A DNA stretch of 64,000 nucleotides from contig JAEUKE010000226.1 in NCBI GenBank assembly GCA_016794345.1, positions 1-64,000 of the forward strand, read 5' to 3'. The notes under the pieces were generated by a model. The model worked only from the letters and a program-made list of their open reading frames with translations. It was not told the origin of the DNA and did no database searches. A program made the translations under genes and the position numbers. Numbering within the stretch: position 1 is the first letter of the stretch; each line of letters begins with the position of its first letter. This document shows positions 41,367 through 50,818 of this stretch, one piece after another. This DNA is from Myxococcales bacterium (GTDB taxonomy: Bacteria > Myxococcota_A > Polyangia > Polyangiales > Polyangiaceae).

Positions 41367-41776
41367 GGGCACCCGTTCGGCGCCGTGCCGGCGATGGCCT
41401 CGAACGCGCACGTGTCCGCGCGCGACTTGAGATCGTCGCAGCTCGTCGCCTCTTGGTAGTAGGTCACGCAGCCCTGCACGGTGCCCTGATCGTACTCCAG
41501 GCAGGGCTCGCCTCCGACGATCTGAACGAGGCTCGGGCACGTCCGAAGGGTCATGACGCAGCCCTGGAGCGACGTGAGCTTCGACTCGAGCGCGTCGCGC
41601 AGCGTCTGGCAGGCAGCGTCCTCGGCGACGGGCGTGCCGTTCGTGGGCGGGTGGAACTTGCCATCGTCTCCGCCCTGGCCCTGGGCCCCGGTCCCCGAGG
41701 AGGACGAGGAAGACGAGTCGTCGCCGCAGCCGCCGGCCAGGCCGGCGCCGACAAGAAGCAGAAGGAGCAATCGCAT
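41363..41776 (-). CDS. Cysteine-rich lipoprotein, unknown function
   Basis: The protein has 137 residues. A lipoprotein signal MRLLLLLLVGAGLAGGCGDD is followed by a serine run and a cysteine-containing domain with at least seven cysteines (ACQTLRDALE, GCVMTLRTC, EPCLEYD, GCVTYYQEATSCDDL, DTCAFEAI, NGCP). Similar small cysteine-rich lipoproteins are frequent in Polyangiales. The function is unknown. It is coupled by GTGA to the phosphatase gene. Confidence 0.7.
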   Translation of the reverse strand: MRLLLLLLVGAGLAGGCGDDSSSSSSSGTGAQGQGGDDGKFHPPTNGTPVAEDAACQTLRDALESKLTSLQGCVMTLRTCPSLVQIVGGEPCLEYDQGTVQGCVTYYQEATSCDDLKSRADTCAFEAIAGTAPNGCP

Positions 41777-41918
41777 CGGGCGGGAAGCCTACGCCACTCC
41801 GGCTTACGGGAGCCACAGGGCTGTCCACGTCTGGCCACATCGGCGCCGGGCCGCTCCGCGGATTTCCCGGAGATCACGCCTCGGACGCGGTGGTCCGCGC
41901 CTTGCGATGGGCCCAGGC

Positions 41919-42494
41919 ATGCGCAAGTCGCTCCTCCTCACCGCAGCCCTCGTCTTCTCGTCGCTCCTTCCCGCGTGCAAGCGGGCTTCAACCGAGACCA
42001 GCGACGTCCGCGTGGTCCAGGTCCCCGTCCCGGTCGGGTGCCAGGCGCCAGCGGCCGCCCAGACCGACAAGCCCGCTGCTGCTGCGGCTCCGACGCTCGC
42101 CAAGGCCGAGCCGGCGAAGCCCGCGACCGCCCCCTCCACGAAGAAGGCTGACGGGTCGGCTCTCCGCGTCAAGCGTCTGGTCGTCGCCACCGACGTCGAC
42201 CGGAGCTCGCGCCGTCCGGAGGGCGAGGCCACGAGCTTCCAGAAGGGTCGCTTCGAGAAGCTCTACGCGTTCGTTGAGCTCGAGAACCCGGCCGGCGAGT
42301 CGGACATCGTGGTGAGCTTCGATCCTCCGAGCGACAAATCGGAGAAGGGCAAGGTGGAGCTCGCCGTCGGGCAGTCGCCGAGCTGGCGGACGTGGGCCTT
42401 CTCGCGGAGCTTCGACGAGACGGGCGAGTGGACCGCGATCGTGCGGACGAAAGACGGCAAGGAGCTCGCGCGGACCGCGTTCGAGGTGTTGTAG
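41919..42494 (+). CDS. DUF2914-domain lipoprotein
   Basis: The protein has 191 residues from ATG 41919 (ATG 41907 adds four). A lipoprotein signal ends FSSLLPACKR. An Ala/Lys/Pro linker follows, then a DUF2914-like domain with SRRPEGEATSFQKGRFEKLYAFVEL, SPSWRTWAFSRSFDETGEWT and a closing GKELARTAFEVL. DUF2914 is a small beta-fold often attached to extracytoplasmic proteins, with no known enzymatic role. It is divergent from the lipoprotein/PP2C pair and ends 12 bases before the HAD nucleotidase start. Confidence 0.75.
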   Translation: MRKSLLLTAALVFSSLLPACKRASTETSDVRVVQVPVPVGCQAPAAAQTDKPAAAAAPTLAKAEPAKPATAPSTKKADGSALRVKRLVVATDVDRSSRRPEGEATSFQKGRFEKLYAFVELENPAGESDIVVSFDPPSDKSEKGKVELAVGQSPSWRTWAFSRSFDETGEWTAIVRTKDGKELARTAFEVL

Positions 42495-42506
42495 TCTCCG
42501 CGCCCT

Positions 42507-44000
42507 ATGGCGGAAAAGTCGCTGGTGGCGGGCCCCCGTGAGCGTGGTCTGTTCTGCAACCGCACGCTCAACATGCGGGCGATCCGGGCGATCGGCTACG
42601 ACATGGACTACACGCTGGTCCACTACAACATCGAGGCCTGGGAGGAGCGCGCCTACGAGCACCTGAAGGCGCGCCTCGTGGCGCTCGGGTTCCCCGTCGG
42701 CGGCCTTCGGTTCGACCCCAAGGCGATCTTGCGGGGGCTCATCATCGACAAGGAGCTGGGCAACGTCGTGAAGGCGAACCGCTTCGGGTACGTGAAGCGA
42801 GCCTTCCATGGCACGAAGCCGCTCGGCTTCGAGGAGCTCCGCTCCGTCTACGCGCGCGAGGTGGTCGACCTGTCGGAGCCGCGGTGGGTCTTCTTGAACA
42901 CGCTCTTCTCCCTGTCGGAGGCGTACATGTTCTCGCAGCTCGTCGATCTCTACGATCAGGGCAAGCTCGCGGGCACACACTCCTACTCGGAGTGTTACGA
43001 GATCACGCGCAAACACATCGACCTCACCCACATGGAGGGCCAGCTCAAGGCGGAGATCGTCGCCGCGCCCGAGAAGTTCGTCGATCTCGACGGCGACACC
43101 GCGCTCGCGCTGCTGGACCAGAAGAGCGCGGGCAAGCAGCTGATGCTCATCACGAACTCCGAGTGGTCCTACACGGTCGCGATGATGACCTACGCCTTCG
43201 ATCGGTTCTTGCCCGTGGGAACGACGTGGCGCGACCTCTTCGACATCGTCATCGTCGCCGCCCAGAAGCCTGCGTTTTTCGTCGGCCGAGCCCCGTTCCT
43301 CGAGATCGCCAGCGAAGACGGTCTGCTCCGTCCGACGATCGGCCCGCTCCAGAAGGGCAAGGCATACTGGGGCGGCAGCGCCGGAGACGTCGAGCAGTCG
43401 CTGGGCGTTTCAGGCGACGAGATCCTCTACGTGGGGGATCACATCTTCGGCGACGTTCACGTCTCCAAGAACGTCCTGCGCTGGCGGACGGCGCTCATCG
43501 TTCGTGAGCTCGAGGACGAGGTGCTCGCGTCGGACGCCGCGCAGCGTGAGCTCTCGGAGCTCGGCGGGCGCATGGCCGAGAAGGAGGCGCTCGAGCGGGA
43601 GCACTGTTACATGCGCCTGCTGCTCACGCGCCTGCGCGCCGGGTACGCGGCCGAGACGACGAGCGGCTCGTCGGAGAGCGAGCTCGTGACCGAGATCGCC
43701 GCGCTCCGTCAGCGCATCACCACGCTCGACGACGAGATCTCGCCGCTCGCCAGGCGCGCCTCCGAGATCACCAACCCGAGCTGGGGCCCGCTCATGTGGG
43801 CCGGCAACGACAAGAGCCACTACGCGCGCCAGATCGAGCGGTACGCCGACGTGTACACATCGCGCGTGTCGAACTTCATGTACGCCACGCCTTTCGTCTA
43901 CCTCCGCTCCCCGCGCGGCACGCTCCCGCACGACGTCGCCCCCGCGCCGGCGCCCGGGGCCGGGGCCTACGGCGCGCCGTCCACGTCGAGACTTCGCTAG
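42507..44000 (+). CDS. HAD superfamily 5'-nucleotidase (cN-II/NT5DC type)
   Basis: The protein has 497 residues. HAD motifs are intact: motif I DMDYTLVHY at ~36, motif II LITNSEWSY, and motif IV GDHIFGDVHVSK. The long cap and C-terminal region match the HAD-IG 5'-nucleotidase family, which dephosphorylates purine nucleoside monophosphates. A coiled-coil-like segment is present near 345-415 (RELSELGGRMAEKEALERE, then EIAALRQRITTLDDEI). The cytoplasmic enzyme precedes the TerB-PPP phosphatase gene by 31 bases and may be co-transcribed with it. The Pro/Gly-rich C-terminus is probably disordered. Confidence 0.9.
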   Translation: MAEKSLVAGPRERGLFCNRTLNMRAIRAIGYDMDYTLVHYNIEAWEERAYEHLKARLVALGFPVGGLRFDPKAILRGLIIDKELGNVVKANRFGYVKRAFHGTKPLGFEELRSVYAREVVDLSEPRWVFLNTLFSLSEAYMFSQLVDLYDQGKLAGTHSYSECYEITRKHIDLTHMEGQLKAEIVAAPEKFVDLDGDTALALLDQKSAGKQLMLITNSEWSYTVAMMTYAFDRFLPVGTTWRDLFDIVIVAAQKPAFFVGRAPFLEIASEDGLLRPTIGPLQKGKAYWGGSAGDVEQSLGVSGDEILYVGDHIFGDVHVSKNVLRWRTALIVRELEDEVLASDAAQRELSELGGRMAEKEALEREHCYMRLLLTRLRAGYAAETTSGSSESELVTEIAALRQRITTLDDEISPLARRASEITNPSWGPLMWAGNDKSHYARQIERYADVYTSRVSNFMYATPFVYLRSPRGTLPHDVAPAPAPGAGAYGAPSTSRLR

Positions 44001-44031
44001 CCCCGATGATTCGGTAGACTGCCACCCGCCC

Positions 44032-45714
44032 ATGCTGAGCTTCAGCCACGACCCGAAGATCGCGGAGCGTCAGATGCACGCGATCATCTACTACTTGACG
44101 GCCTTCGGTCACGTCGACGGCGACTTCGACCGGATCGAAAAGGGCTTCTTGCGCGCCTACATCGCCGAGCTCGTGCAGGCGCGGGCGGTGCAGGCGATGC
44201 CGGACGCGGAGCCGTCGCTGCGCGACGAGCTGGTGGAGAAGTGGACCGAGCACTTCCGCGAGGTGGCCGAGGGGATCGACGACGAGATCCGCGAGAACCT
44301 GGCGGAGCCCGTGGCGGACGGGGAGGACGCGCAGTCGTTTGCCCTCTCGCGGCTGAAGCTGCGTTGTTTCGAGCTCTTCCAGGAGTTCGACGAAGACGGC
44401 CGCAAGGGCCTGCTCGCCACGGCCGAGGAGCTCATCGCCGCCGACGGGAAGGTCGACGAGGCCGAGGCGAAGCTCCGGGACGAGATGCTGGCGCTGCTCG
44501 ACGCGCCGCTATCCATCCGGGAAGACGACTTCGAGATGGTCGAGGAGGGGTCGGTCGTCATCGAGGGGGCCGCCAAGATCCCCGCTCAGAAACACGACCA
44601 TCCGTTCTTCTCCCGGACGGAGTGGCACTACGCGACCGACAAGGAGACGTTCGCGAAGCAGGCCGAGCAGGACCTGGACGTCGTCCGAAGGACGATGCAG
44701 CGCCTCTCCGACCACCGCGCGCGGGGCAGGGGAAAGCTCGCGCTGGGCCACACCTTCTCGGACTTCTCGGAAGACCCGCCGTTCCTCGACGGTCACGTCT
44801 GGGTGCACCACCCGCGCGGCAAGGACTACGAGCTGCTCGTGCTCGGCGACCTGCACGGCTGCTACTCGTGCCTGAAGGCAGCCCTGCTCCAGGCAGACTT
44901 CTTCGAGAAGGTGCAGCGTTACCACGACAACCCCGACAAGGAGCCGAACATGATCCTCGTGCTCCTCGGCGACTACATCGACCGTGGTCGCTTCAGCTAC
45001 AACGGCATCCTCCGCACGGTGCTCCAGCTCTACAACGCCGTGCCGGACCACGTCGTGCCGCTGCGTGGCAACCACGAGTACTACGTCGAGCTGAACGGTC
45101 GCATCTACGGCGCGGTCAAGCCGAGCGAGGCCATGGCGTCGCTCAAGCCGCTCGCGTCGGACGAGCTCTTCGCGGAGTACATGCGCCTCTTCGAGGCGCT
45201 GCCGAACATGTTCGTGTTCGACAAGCTCTTCTTCGTGCACGCCGGCATCCCACGCGACGATACGTTCGAAGAGAAGTTCCTCGGGCTCGACTCCTTGAAC
45301 GACTACGACATCCGCTTCCAGATGCTCTGGAGCGATCCGACCCACGCGGAGATCGTCCCGCTCGAGCTGCAGAAGCAGTCGGCGCGGTTCGCCTTCGGCC
45401 GGAAGCAGTTCCAGCGCTTCATGCACAAGATCGGCTGCACCACCATGATCCGCGGCCACGAGCGCGTGATCGAGGGCTTCAAGGAGATCTGGAGCGACCC
45501 GGACGCGCGCCTCTTGAACCTGTTCTCGGCCGGCGGCGCCACGAACGACGACCTCCCCGCCGACTCGAACTACCGCGAGGTGACGCCCATGGCGCTGACG
45601 GTGAAACACAGCGCCGGCGTCACCTCGATCAAGCCCTTCGTGATCGACTACGAGCGCTTCAACGACCCGCAGGTCAACGCGTTCTTCCGCGGTCAGCTCG
45701 CGACGGCGCCCTGA
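44032..45714 (+). CDS. PPP-family metallophosphatase with N-terminal TerB-like domain
   Basis: The protein has 560 residues. The first ~170 contain a helical acidic unit with GHVDGDFDRIEKGFLRAY and LIAADGKVDEAEAKLRDEML, typical of TerB-like folds. From ~275 the PP1/PP2A-type motifs are complete: GDLHGC, LLGDYIDRGRF, PLRGNHEYY, FVHAGIP and IRGHERVIEGF. PPP enzymes are rarer than PP2C in bacteria and act on phosphoserine/threonine, or sometimes on nucleotides or tyrosine. It follows the HAD nucleotidase gene. A perfect hairpin terminator lies just downstream. Confidence 0.9.
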   Translation: MLSFSHDPKIAERQMHAIIYYLTAFGHVDGDFDRIEKGFLRAYIAELVQARAVQAMPDAEPSLRDELVEKWTEHFREVAEGIDDEIRENLAEPVADGEDAQSFALSRLKLRCFELFQEFDEDGRKGLLATAEELIAADGKVDEAEAKLRDEMLALLDAPLSIREDDFEMVEEGSVVIEGAAKIPAQKHDHPFFSRTEWHYATDKETFAKQAEQDLDVVRRTMQRLSDHRARGRGKLALGHTFSDFSEDPPFLDGHVWVHHPRGKDYELLVLGDLHGCYSCLKAALLQADFFEKVQRYHDNPDKEPNMILVLLGDYIDRGRFSYNGILRTVLQLYNAVPDHVVPLRGNHEYYVELNGRIYGAVKPSEAMASLKPLASDELFAEYMRLFEALPNMFVFDKLFFVHAGIPRDDTFEEKFLGLDSLNDYDIRFQMLWSDPTHAEIVPLELQKQSARFAFGRKQFQRFMHKIGCTTMIRGHERVIEGFKEIWSDPDARLLNLFSAGGATNDDLPADSNYREVTPMALTVKHSAGVTSIKPFVIDYERFNDPQVNAFFRGQLATAP

Positions 45715-45732
45715 CGGGATGAAAATGACAGA

Positions 45733-45756
45733 GCAGGAGGCGAGGCCGCCTCCTGC
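45733..45756. terminator. Bidirectional terminator hairpin
   Basis: GCAGGAGGC, loop GAGGCC, then the exact inverse GCCTCCTGC: nine perfect pairs, without a T-run. It sits between the convergent stops of the PPP phosphatase gene (45714) and aceA (45781). Confidence 0.65.
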
Positions 45757-45780
45757 CCTCCTTCCCGCGGTCCCCTCCGA

Positions 45781-47043
<1,263 letters not shown>

Positions 47044-47078
47044 CGGGATCTCCGTCGGTAAAGTCGTGGCGTTGTCGG

Positions 47079-48695
47079 TCAAGGCTGCCGCCGCGAGTCG
47101 GTGAGCAGCGCGTAGGCAGGAAGAGTCAGGAAGTCGGCGAGGGTCTCGGACGTGGCCAGATCCTCGAAGAGGCGTCGCGCGTCGCCGAAGCGGCCGCCGC
47201 GGTACGCGGCGCTGCCGATCTCGGCCTCGACGTGGGCCATCTCGCTGTCGAGGACGGCGCGGAACCGCTCCTTGGTGAGAGGCGCGCCGTCCACCGTCGC
47301 GCGGTGGTGGAGCCACTGCCAGGCCTGGCTGCGGCTGATCTCGGCCGTCGCTGCGTCCTCCATGAGGTTGTAGAGCGGCACGCAGCCGAGGCCGCGGAGC
47401 CAGGCCTCGAGGTACTGGACGCCCACGCGGATGTTGTGGCGCAGGCCGGCCTCGGTCCTCGTGCCCTCGGGGACGCGGAGCAAGTCGGCGGCGGTGACGC
47501 TCACGTCCTCGCGCTTCTTCGCGATCTGGTTCGCCTCGGGCATGTGCTCGTCGAAGATCGCGCGGGCGATCGCGACGAGCCCGGGGTGCGCGACCCACGT
47601 GCCATCATGACCGTCCTGTACCTCTCGCAGCTTGTCGGCCCGGACGCGCTCGAGGGCGATCCCGTTCGCCGCGGGGTCGCTCTTGATCGGGATCTGCGCG
47701 GCCATGCCCCCCATCGCGTGGATGCCGCGGCGGTGGCACGTCTTGATGACGAGCTGGGTGTACGCCCGCATCAGCGGCTGCGTCATGCCGACCTGCGAAC
47801 GGTCCGGGACGATTCTGTCCGCGGAGCTCCGGTTCGTCTTGATGTAGCTGAAGATGTAGTCCCACCGGCCGCAGTTGAGCCCGGCCGAATGGTCCTTCAG
47901 CTCGAAGAGGATCTCGTCCATCTCGAACGCGGCGGGCAGGGTCTCGATGAGGACCGTCGCGCGGATGGTCCCGACCGGCACGTCCAGCGCGCGCTGCGCG
48001 AAGACGAAGACGTCGTTCCAGAGGCGCGCCTCGAGGTGGCTCTGCAGCTTGGGCAGGTAGAAGTACGGCCCGCTCCCGCGGAGCATGAGCTCGCGCGCGT
48101 TCAGGAAAAGATACATCCCGAAGTCGACGAGCGAGCCCGGGGCAGGGCGACCGTCGACGAGCACGTGCTCTTCGGGCAGGTGCAGGCCGCGGGGCCGCAC
48201 GACGAGCGTGGCGGTCTTCTCGGCGAGGGCGTAGCGCTTCTTCGTGCTCGGATCCTCGAAGTCGATCGTGCGGCGGACGGCGTCGTAGAGGTTCTGCTGA
48301 CCGAGCGCGACGTTCTCCCAGGTCGGGCTCGTCGCGTCCTCCAGGTCGGCCATGAAGACGCTCGCGCCCGAGTTGAGCGCGTTGATGATCATCTTCCGGT
48401 CGGTCGGTCCGGTGATCTCGACGCGCCGATCGGCCAGGTCCGCGGGGATGGGAGCGACCACCCAGTCGCTCTCGCGGACGCTCCGCGTCTCGGGGAGAAA
48501 GTCGAGCTCCGCCCCGGCGTCGATCGCGGCCTGCCGCTCGACGCGCGCCGCAAGGAGCGCCTCGATACGCGGTCGGAACGCGCGAACGAGCTTCTCGACG
48601 AACGCGAGGGCCGCGGGCGACCACACCTTGGCTGCTTGAGCCGGGACCGGCTGCGCGAGCACGAGCGCCGGAGACGTTGCAACTGTCTGACTCAC
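47079..48695 (-). CDS. aceB: Malate synthase A
   Basis: The protein has 538 residues. It condenses glyoxylate with acetyl-CoA to give malate, the second glyoxylate-shunt step. Recognisable segments include the TIM-barrel sequence GPTDRKMIINALNSGASVFMADLEDATSPTW, VRPRGLHLPEEHV, IETLPAAFEMDEILFEL, NCGRWDYIFSYIK and QPLMRAYTQLVIKTCHRRG. The start is GTG at 48695, with a strong GGGAGG ribosome site a few bases upstream. The divergent regulator at 48850 and the sites between them suggest repression or activation by short-chain acyl-CoA status. Confidence 0.97.
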   Translation of the reverse strand: MSQTVATSPALVLAQPVPAQAAKVWSPAALAFVEKLVRAFRPRIEALLAARVERQAAIDAGAELDFLPETRSVRESDWVVAPIPADLADRRVEITGPTDRKMIINALNSGASVFMADLEDATSPTWENVALGQQNLYDAVRRTIDFEDPSTKKRYALAEKTATLVVRPRGLHLPEEHVLVDGRPAPGSLVDFGMYLFLNARELMLRGSGPYFYLPKLQSHLEARLWNDVFVFAQRALDVPVGTIRATVLIETLPAAFEMDEILFELKDHSAGLNCGRWDYIFSYIKTNRSSADRIVPDRSQVGMTQPLMRAYTQLVIKTCHRRGIHAMGGMAAQIPIKSDPAANGIALERVRADKLREVQDGHDGTWVAHPGLVAIARAIFDEHMPEANQIAKKREDVSVTAADLLRVPEGTRTEAGLRHNIRVGVQYLEAWLRGLGCVPLYNLMEDAATAEISRSQAWQWLHHRATVDGAPLTKERFRAVLDSEMAHVEAEIGSAAYRGGRFGDARRLFEDLATSETLADFLTLPAYALLTDSRRQP

Positions 48696-48737
48696 GTTGC
48701 CTCCCTGCCTATGACGCTGCGCGCTGTCACGGCGTCG

Positions 48738-48765
48738 AATGTAGTTCGATTGACTGCCATGTCAA
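48738..48765 (-). promoter_or_regulatory. Likely aceB promoter with overlapping inverted repeat
   Basis: Read on the minus strand: TTGACA (48765-48760), 16-base spacer, TACATT (48743-48738). This is close to a housekeeping -35/-10 and lies ~45 bases before the aceB GTG. The -35 lies inside the inverted repeat TTGAC-N6-GTCAA (48750-48765), a good position for repressor binding. Confidence 0.5.
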
Positions 48766-48826
48766 TAACACCAGTAATTTTCTGTGGTTAACATGTGTGT
48801 CGCTGTCGAGGTACTGGCTGTCAATC

Positions 48827-48841
48827 TGTAAATCGTGTAAA
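48827..48841 (+). promoter_or_regulatory. Direct repeat before the regulator gene
   Basis: TGTAAA occurs twice, at 48827 and 48836, nine bases apart, just upstream of the regulator's ATG at 48850. A further GTCAA (48820-48824) matches a half of the aceB inverted repeat. It could be part of an autoregulatory site or the regulator's -10 region. Confidence 0.35.
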
Positions 48842-48849
48842 CCCAGAGC

Positions 48850-50280
48850 ATGAATGACGCGTTCGCTCTGGGAGGCAAGATCAAGACCCTCAGGCGGCGG
48901 GACGGGCTGTCGCAGGTCGAGCTGGCGCAAAGGCTCGGGATTTCGGCGAGCTACCTGAACCTGATCGAAGGCAACAAGCGCCCCCTCACCGCGACGTTGT
49001 TGCTGAAGCTCGCGCAGATCTTCCGCGTCGACCTGTCGACGTTCGCCTCGGCGGAGGACGCGCGCCTCGGCGCAGATCTGGCCGAGGCCTTTGGTGATCC
49101 AATCTTCGAGGGGCAAGGTGTCGCGGAGTCGGAGGCCCGCGAGCTCGCGGCGGAGAACGCGCCGGTCGCGCGGGCGGTGATCGCGCTCTACCGCGCGTAC
49201 GTGTCTGCCCGCGACAACGCGCAGGCGCTCGCCAGCCGGCTCAGCGAAGAGGGGGAGGCGGGCGCCGCGACCTCCGGGACGCCCACCGAGGAGGTCAGCG
49301 ACCTCATCCAGCGCCACATGAACCACTTCCCCTCGCTCGAGTCCGCCGCGGAGGCGATCTGGCGCGAGGCCCGGCTCGACTCGGAGGACGTCTACAACGG
49401 TCTCGCCAGGTACCTGCAGACCAAACACGGCGTGACCGTGAAGGTCGTGCGCGTGAGCGACGAGCGAAGAGCGATGCGGCGCTACGATCCGGAGCAGAAG
49501 GTGCTCTCCATCTCGGAGGTGCTCCCGCCCCGCAGCCGCCGGTTCCAGGTCGCGCACCAGGTCGGGCTCCTCGCCGCCTCCGCCGAGCTCGACTCGGTGC
49601 TGGCCGACGCGCCCGAGCTGACGACAAAGGAGGCGCACGCGCTCGGCCGGGTCGCGCTGGCGAACTACTTCGCCGCCGCGGCGCTCATGCCCTACGACAT
49701 GTTCCTCGATGCGGCGCGGGCGGAGCGGTACGACGTCGAGCTGCTGGCCCACCGCTTCGGCGCGAGCTTCGAGCAGGTCTGCCACCGCATGACGACCCTG
49801 CGCAGGCCGGGGCGGGAGGGAGTGCCGTTCCACCTTCTGCGCATCGACATGGCCGGAAACATCTCCAAGCGCTTCAGCGCATCGGGCATCCGCATCGCCC
49901 GCTTCTCGGGGGCGTGCCCGCGCTGGAACGTCCACGCAGCGTTCCTCACGCCCGGCATGATCCGGGTGCAGATCTCGCGCATGCCTGACAGTCGTGTCTA
50001 CTTCTGCATCGCGAGGACGATCCGCAGCGACCGAGGCGGCTACAACGTGCCGCACACGGTCCACGCGATCGGGATGGGTTGCCCTATCGAAAACGCCCGC
50101 GAGCTCGTCTACGCGGACGGCGTGGATCTGGAGAACCTCGACGCCGCCGTGCCGGTCGGGGTGACGTGCCGCCTCTGCGAGCACCTCGACTGCCCCCAGC
50201 GAGCGTTCCCGCCGCTTTTGCACCCGCTCCGGATCCAGGAGAACGTGCGCGGCGTGTCGTTCTATTCACCCGTCGGTTGA
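48850..50280 (+). CDS. ScfR/RamB-type XRE regulator of the glyoxylate shunt
   Basis: The protein has 476 residues. An XRE helix-turn-helix at ~10-65 (LSQVELAQRLGISASYLNLIEGNKRPL) precedes a degenerate ImmA/IrrE-like region (RRFQVAHQVGLLAASAEL, where the usual HExxH is lost). The C-terminal domain with MAGNISKRFSASG, GACPRWNVHAAF and CRLCEHLDCPQRAFPP matches the short-chain fatty-acyl regulator group. Known members such as RamB control aceA/aceB in actinobacteria, so its divergent position 150 bases from aceB strongly suggests it controls this shunt, probably in response to acetyl- or propionyl-type thioesters. The cysteine cluster may bind a metal. Confidence 0.9.
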   Translation: MNDAFALGGKIKTLRRRDGLSQVELAQRLGISASYLNLIEGNKRPLTATLLLKLAQIFRVDLSTFASAEDARLGADLAEAFGDPIFEGQGVAESEARELAAENAPVARAVIALYRAYVSARDNAQALASRLSEEGEAGAATSGTPTEEVSDLIQRHMNHFPSLESAAEAIWREARLDSEDVYNGLARYLQTKHGVTVKVVRVSDERRAMRRYDPEQKVLSISEVLPPRSRRFQVAHQVGLLAASAELDSVLADAPELTTKEAHALGRVALANYFAAAALMPYDMFLDAARAERYDVELLAHRFGASFEQVCHRMTTLRRPGREGVPFHLLRIDMAGNISKRFSASGIRIARFSGACPRWNVHAAFLTPGMIRVQISRMPDSRVYFCIARTIRSDRGGYNVPHTVHAIGMGCPIENARELVYADGVDLENLDAAVPVGVTCRLCEHLDCPQRAFPPLLHPLRIQENVRGVSFYSPVG

Positions 50281-50313
50281 GCCGCGCAATCGGCGCGCCC
50301 GGGTTCCAGTATT

Positions 50314-50327
50314 TGTAGAAAACTACA
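50314..50327. promoter_or_regulatory. Small inverted repeat in an AT-rich promoter region
   Basis: TGTAG-AAAA-CTACA in a locally AT-rich stretch (50310-50345), upstream of the lipoprotein gene at 50378. A TATTAGAAT element follows at ~50330, which may be the -10. It could be an operator or start-up promoter, or a weak hairpin after the regulator gene. Confidence 0.3.
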
Positions 50328-50377
50328 TGTATTAGAATGTCTTACACAACGAACGTGCCCTGTTGTATAGGTGCTTC

Positions 50378-50701
50378 ATGTTCCGCACGGCGCTGCTTCT
50401 GGGGTTGGGGTTCGCTTGCTTCGGCTGCTCGACGTTGCCGTCGCGCTACGAGACGGCCGATGACGAAGAGGCAGGTCTGATCGACGTGACCGAGTACGTC
50501 GGCAACACGGACGCGCCGCGGGAAGCGGGCGCGGCGCCCGGGCAGGAGGTCGCGTGGGAGGACAACGGGCGACCCATCCGTGAGCTCACGCCCGCGCCCC
50601 GGCCGCGCGAGATGAAGCTGCCCTCGAACGACATGAAGAAGAAGAGCCAGGCGGTCGCGGCGCCGGATCCGAACGCCAAGAAGGCCGCGCCGAAGAAGTA
50701 A
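50378..50701 (+). CDS. Small lipoprotein
   Basis: The protein has 107 residues. MFRTALLLGLGFACFGCST is a lipoprotein signal. The mature part is polar and Pro/Lys-rich, probably disordered, ending KKAAPKK. The start at ATG 50378 is preferred over the in-frame TTG at 50363. I know no family. It may be an anchor or linker protein for the outer membrane. It precedes the zinc-ribbon kinase gene by ~117 bases. Confidence 0.6.
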   Translation: MFRTALLLGLGFACFGCSTLPSRYETADDEEAGLIDVTEYVGNTDAPREAGAAPGQEVAWEDNGRPIRELTPAPRPREMKLPSNDMKKKSQAVAAPDPNAKKAAPKK

Positions 50702-50818
50702 CGGAAGCGCTGCGGGCGAAGCGGCTTGGCGAGCGGGGGCGACCTCGCTCGCTCCTTTTTGTCGGGCCGTTCGACGCAAAAGCCGTGGTTTTTGCGTATC
50801 CTCACCCGGAAGCCAAGC

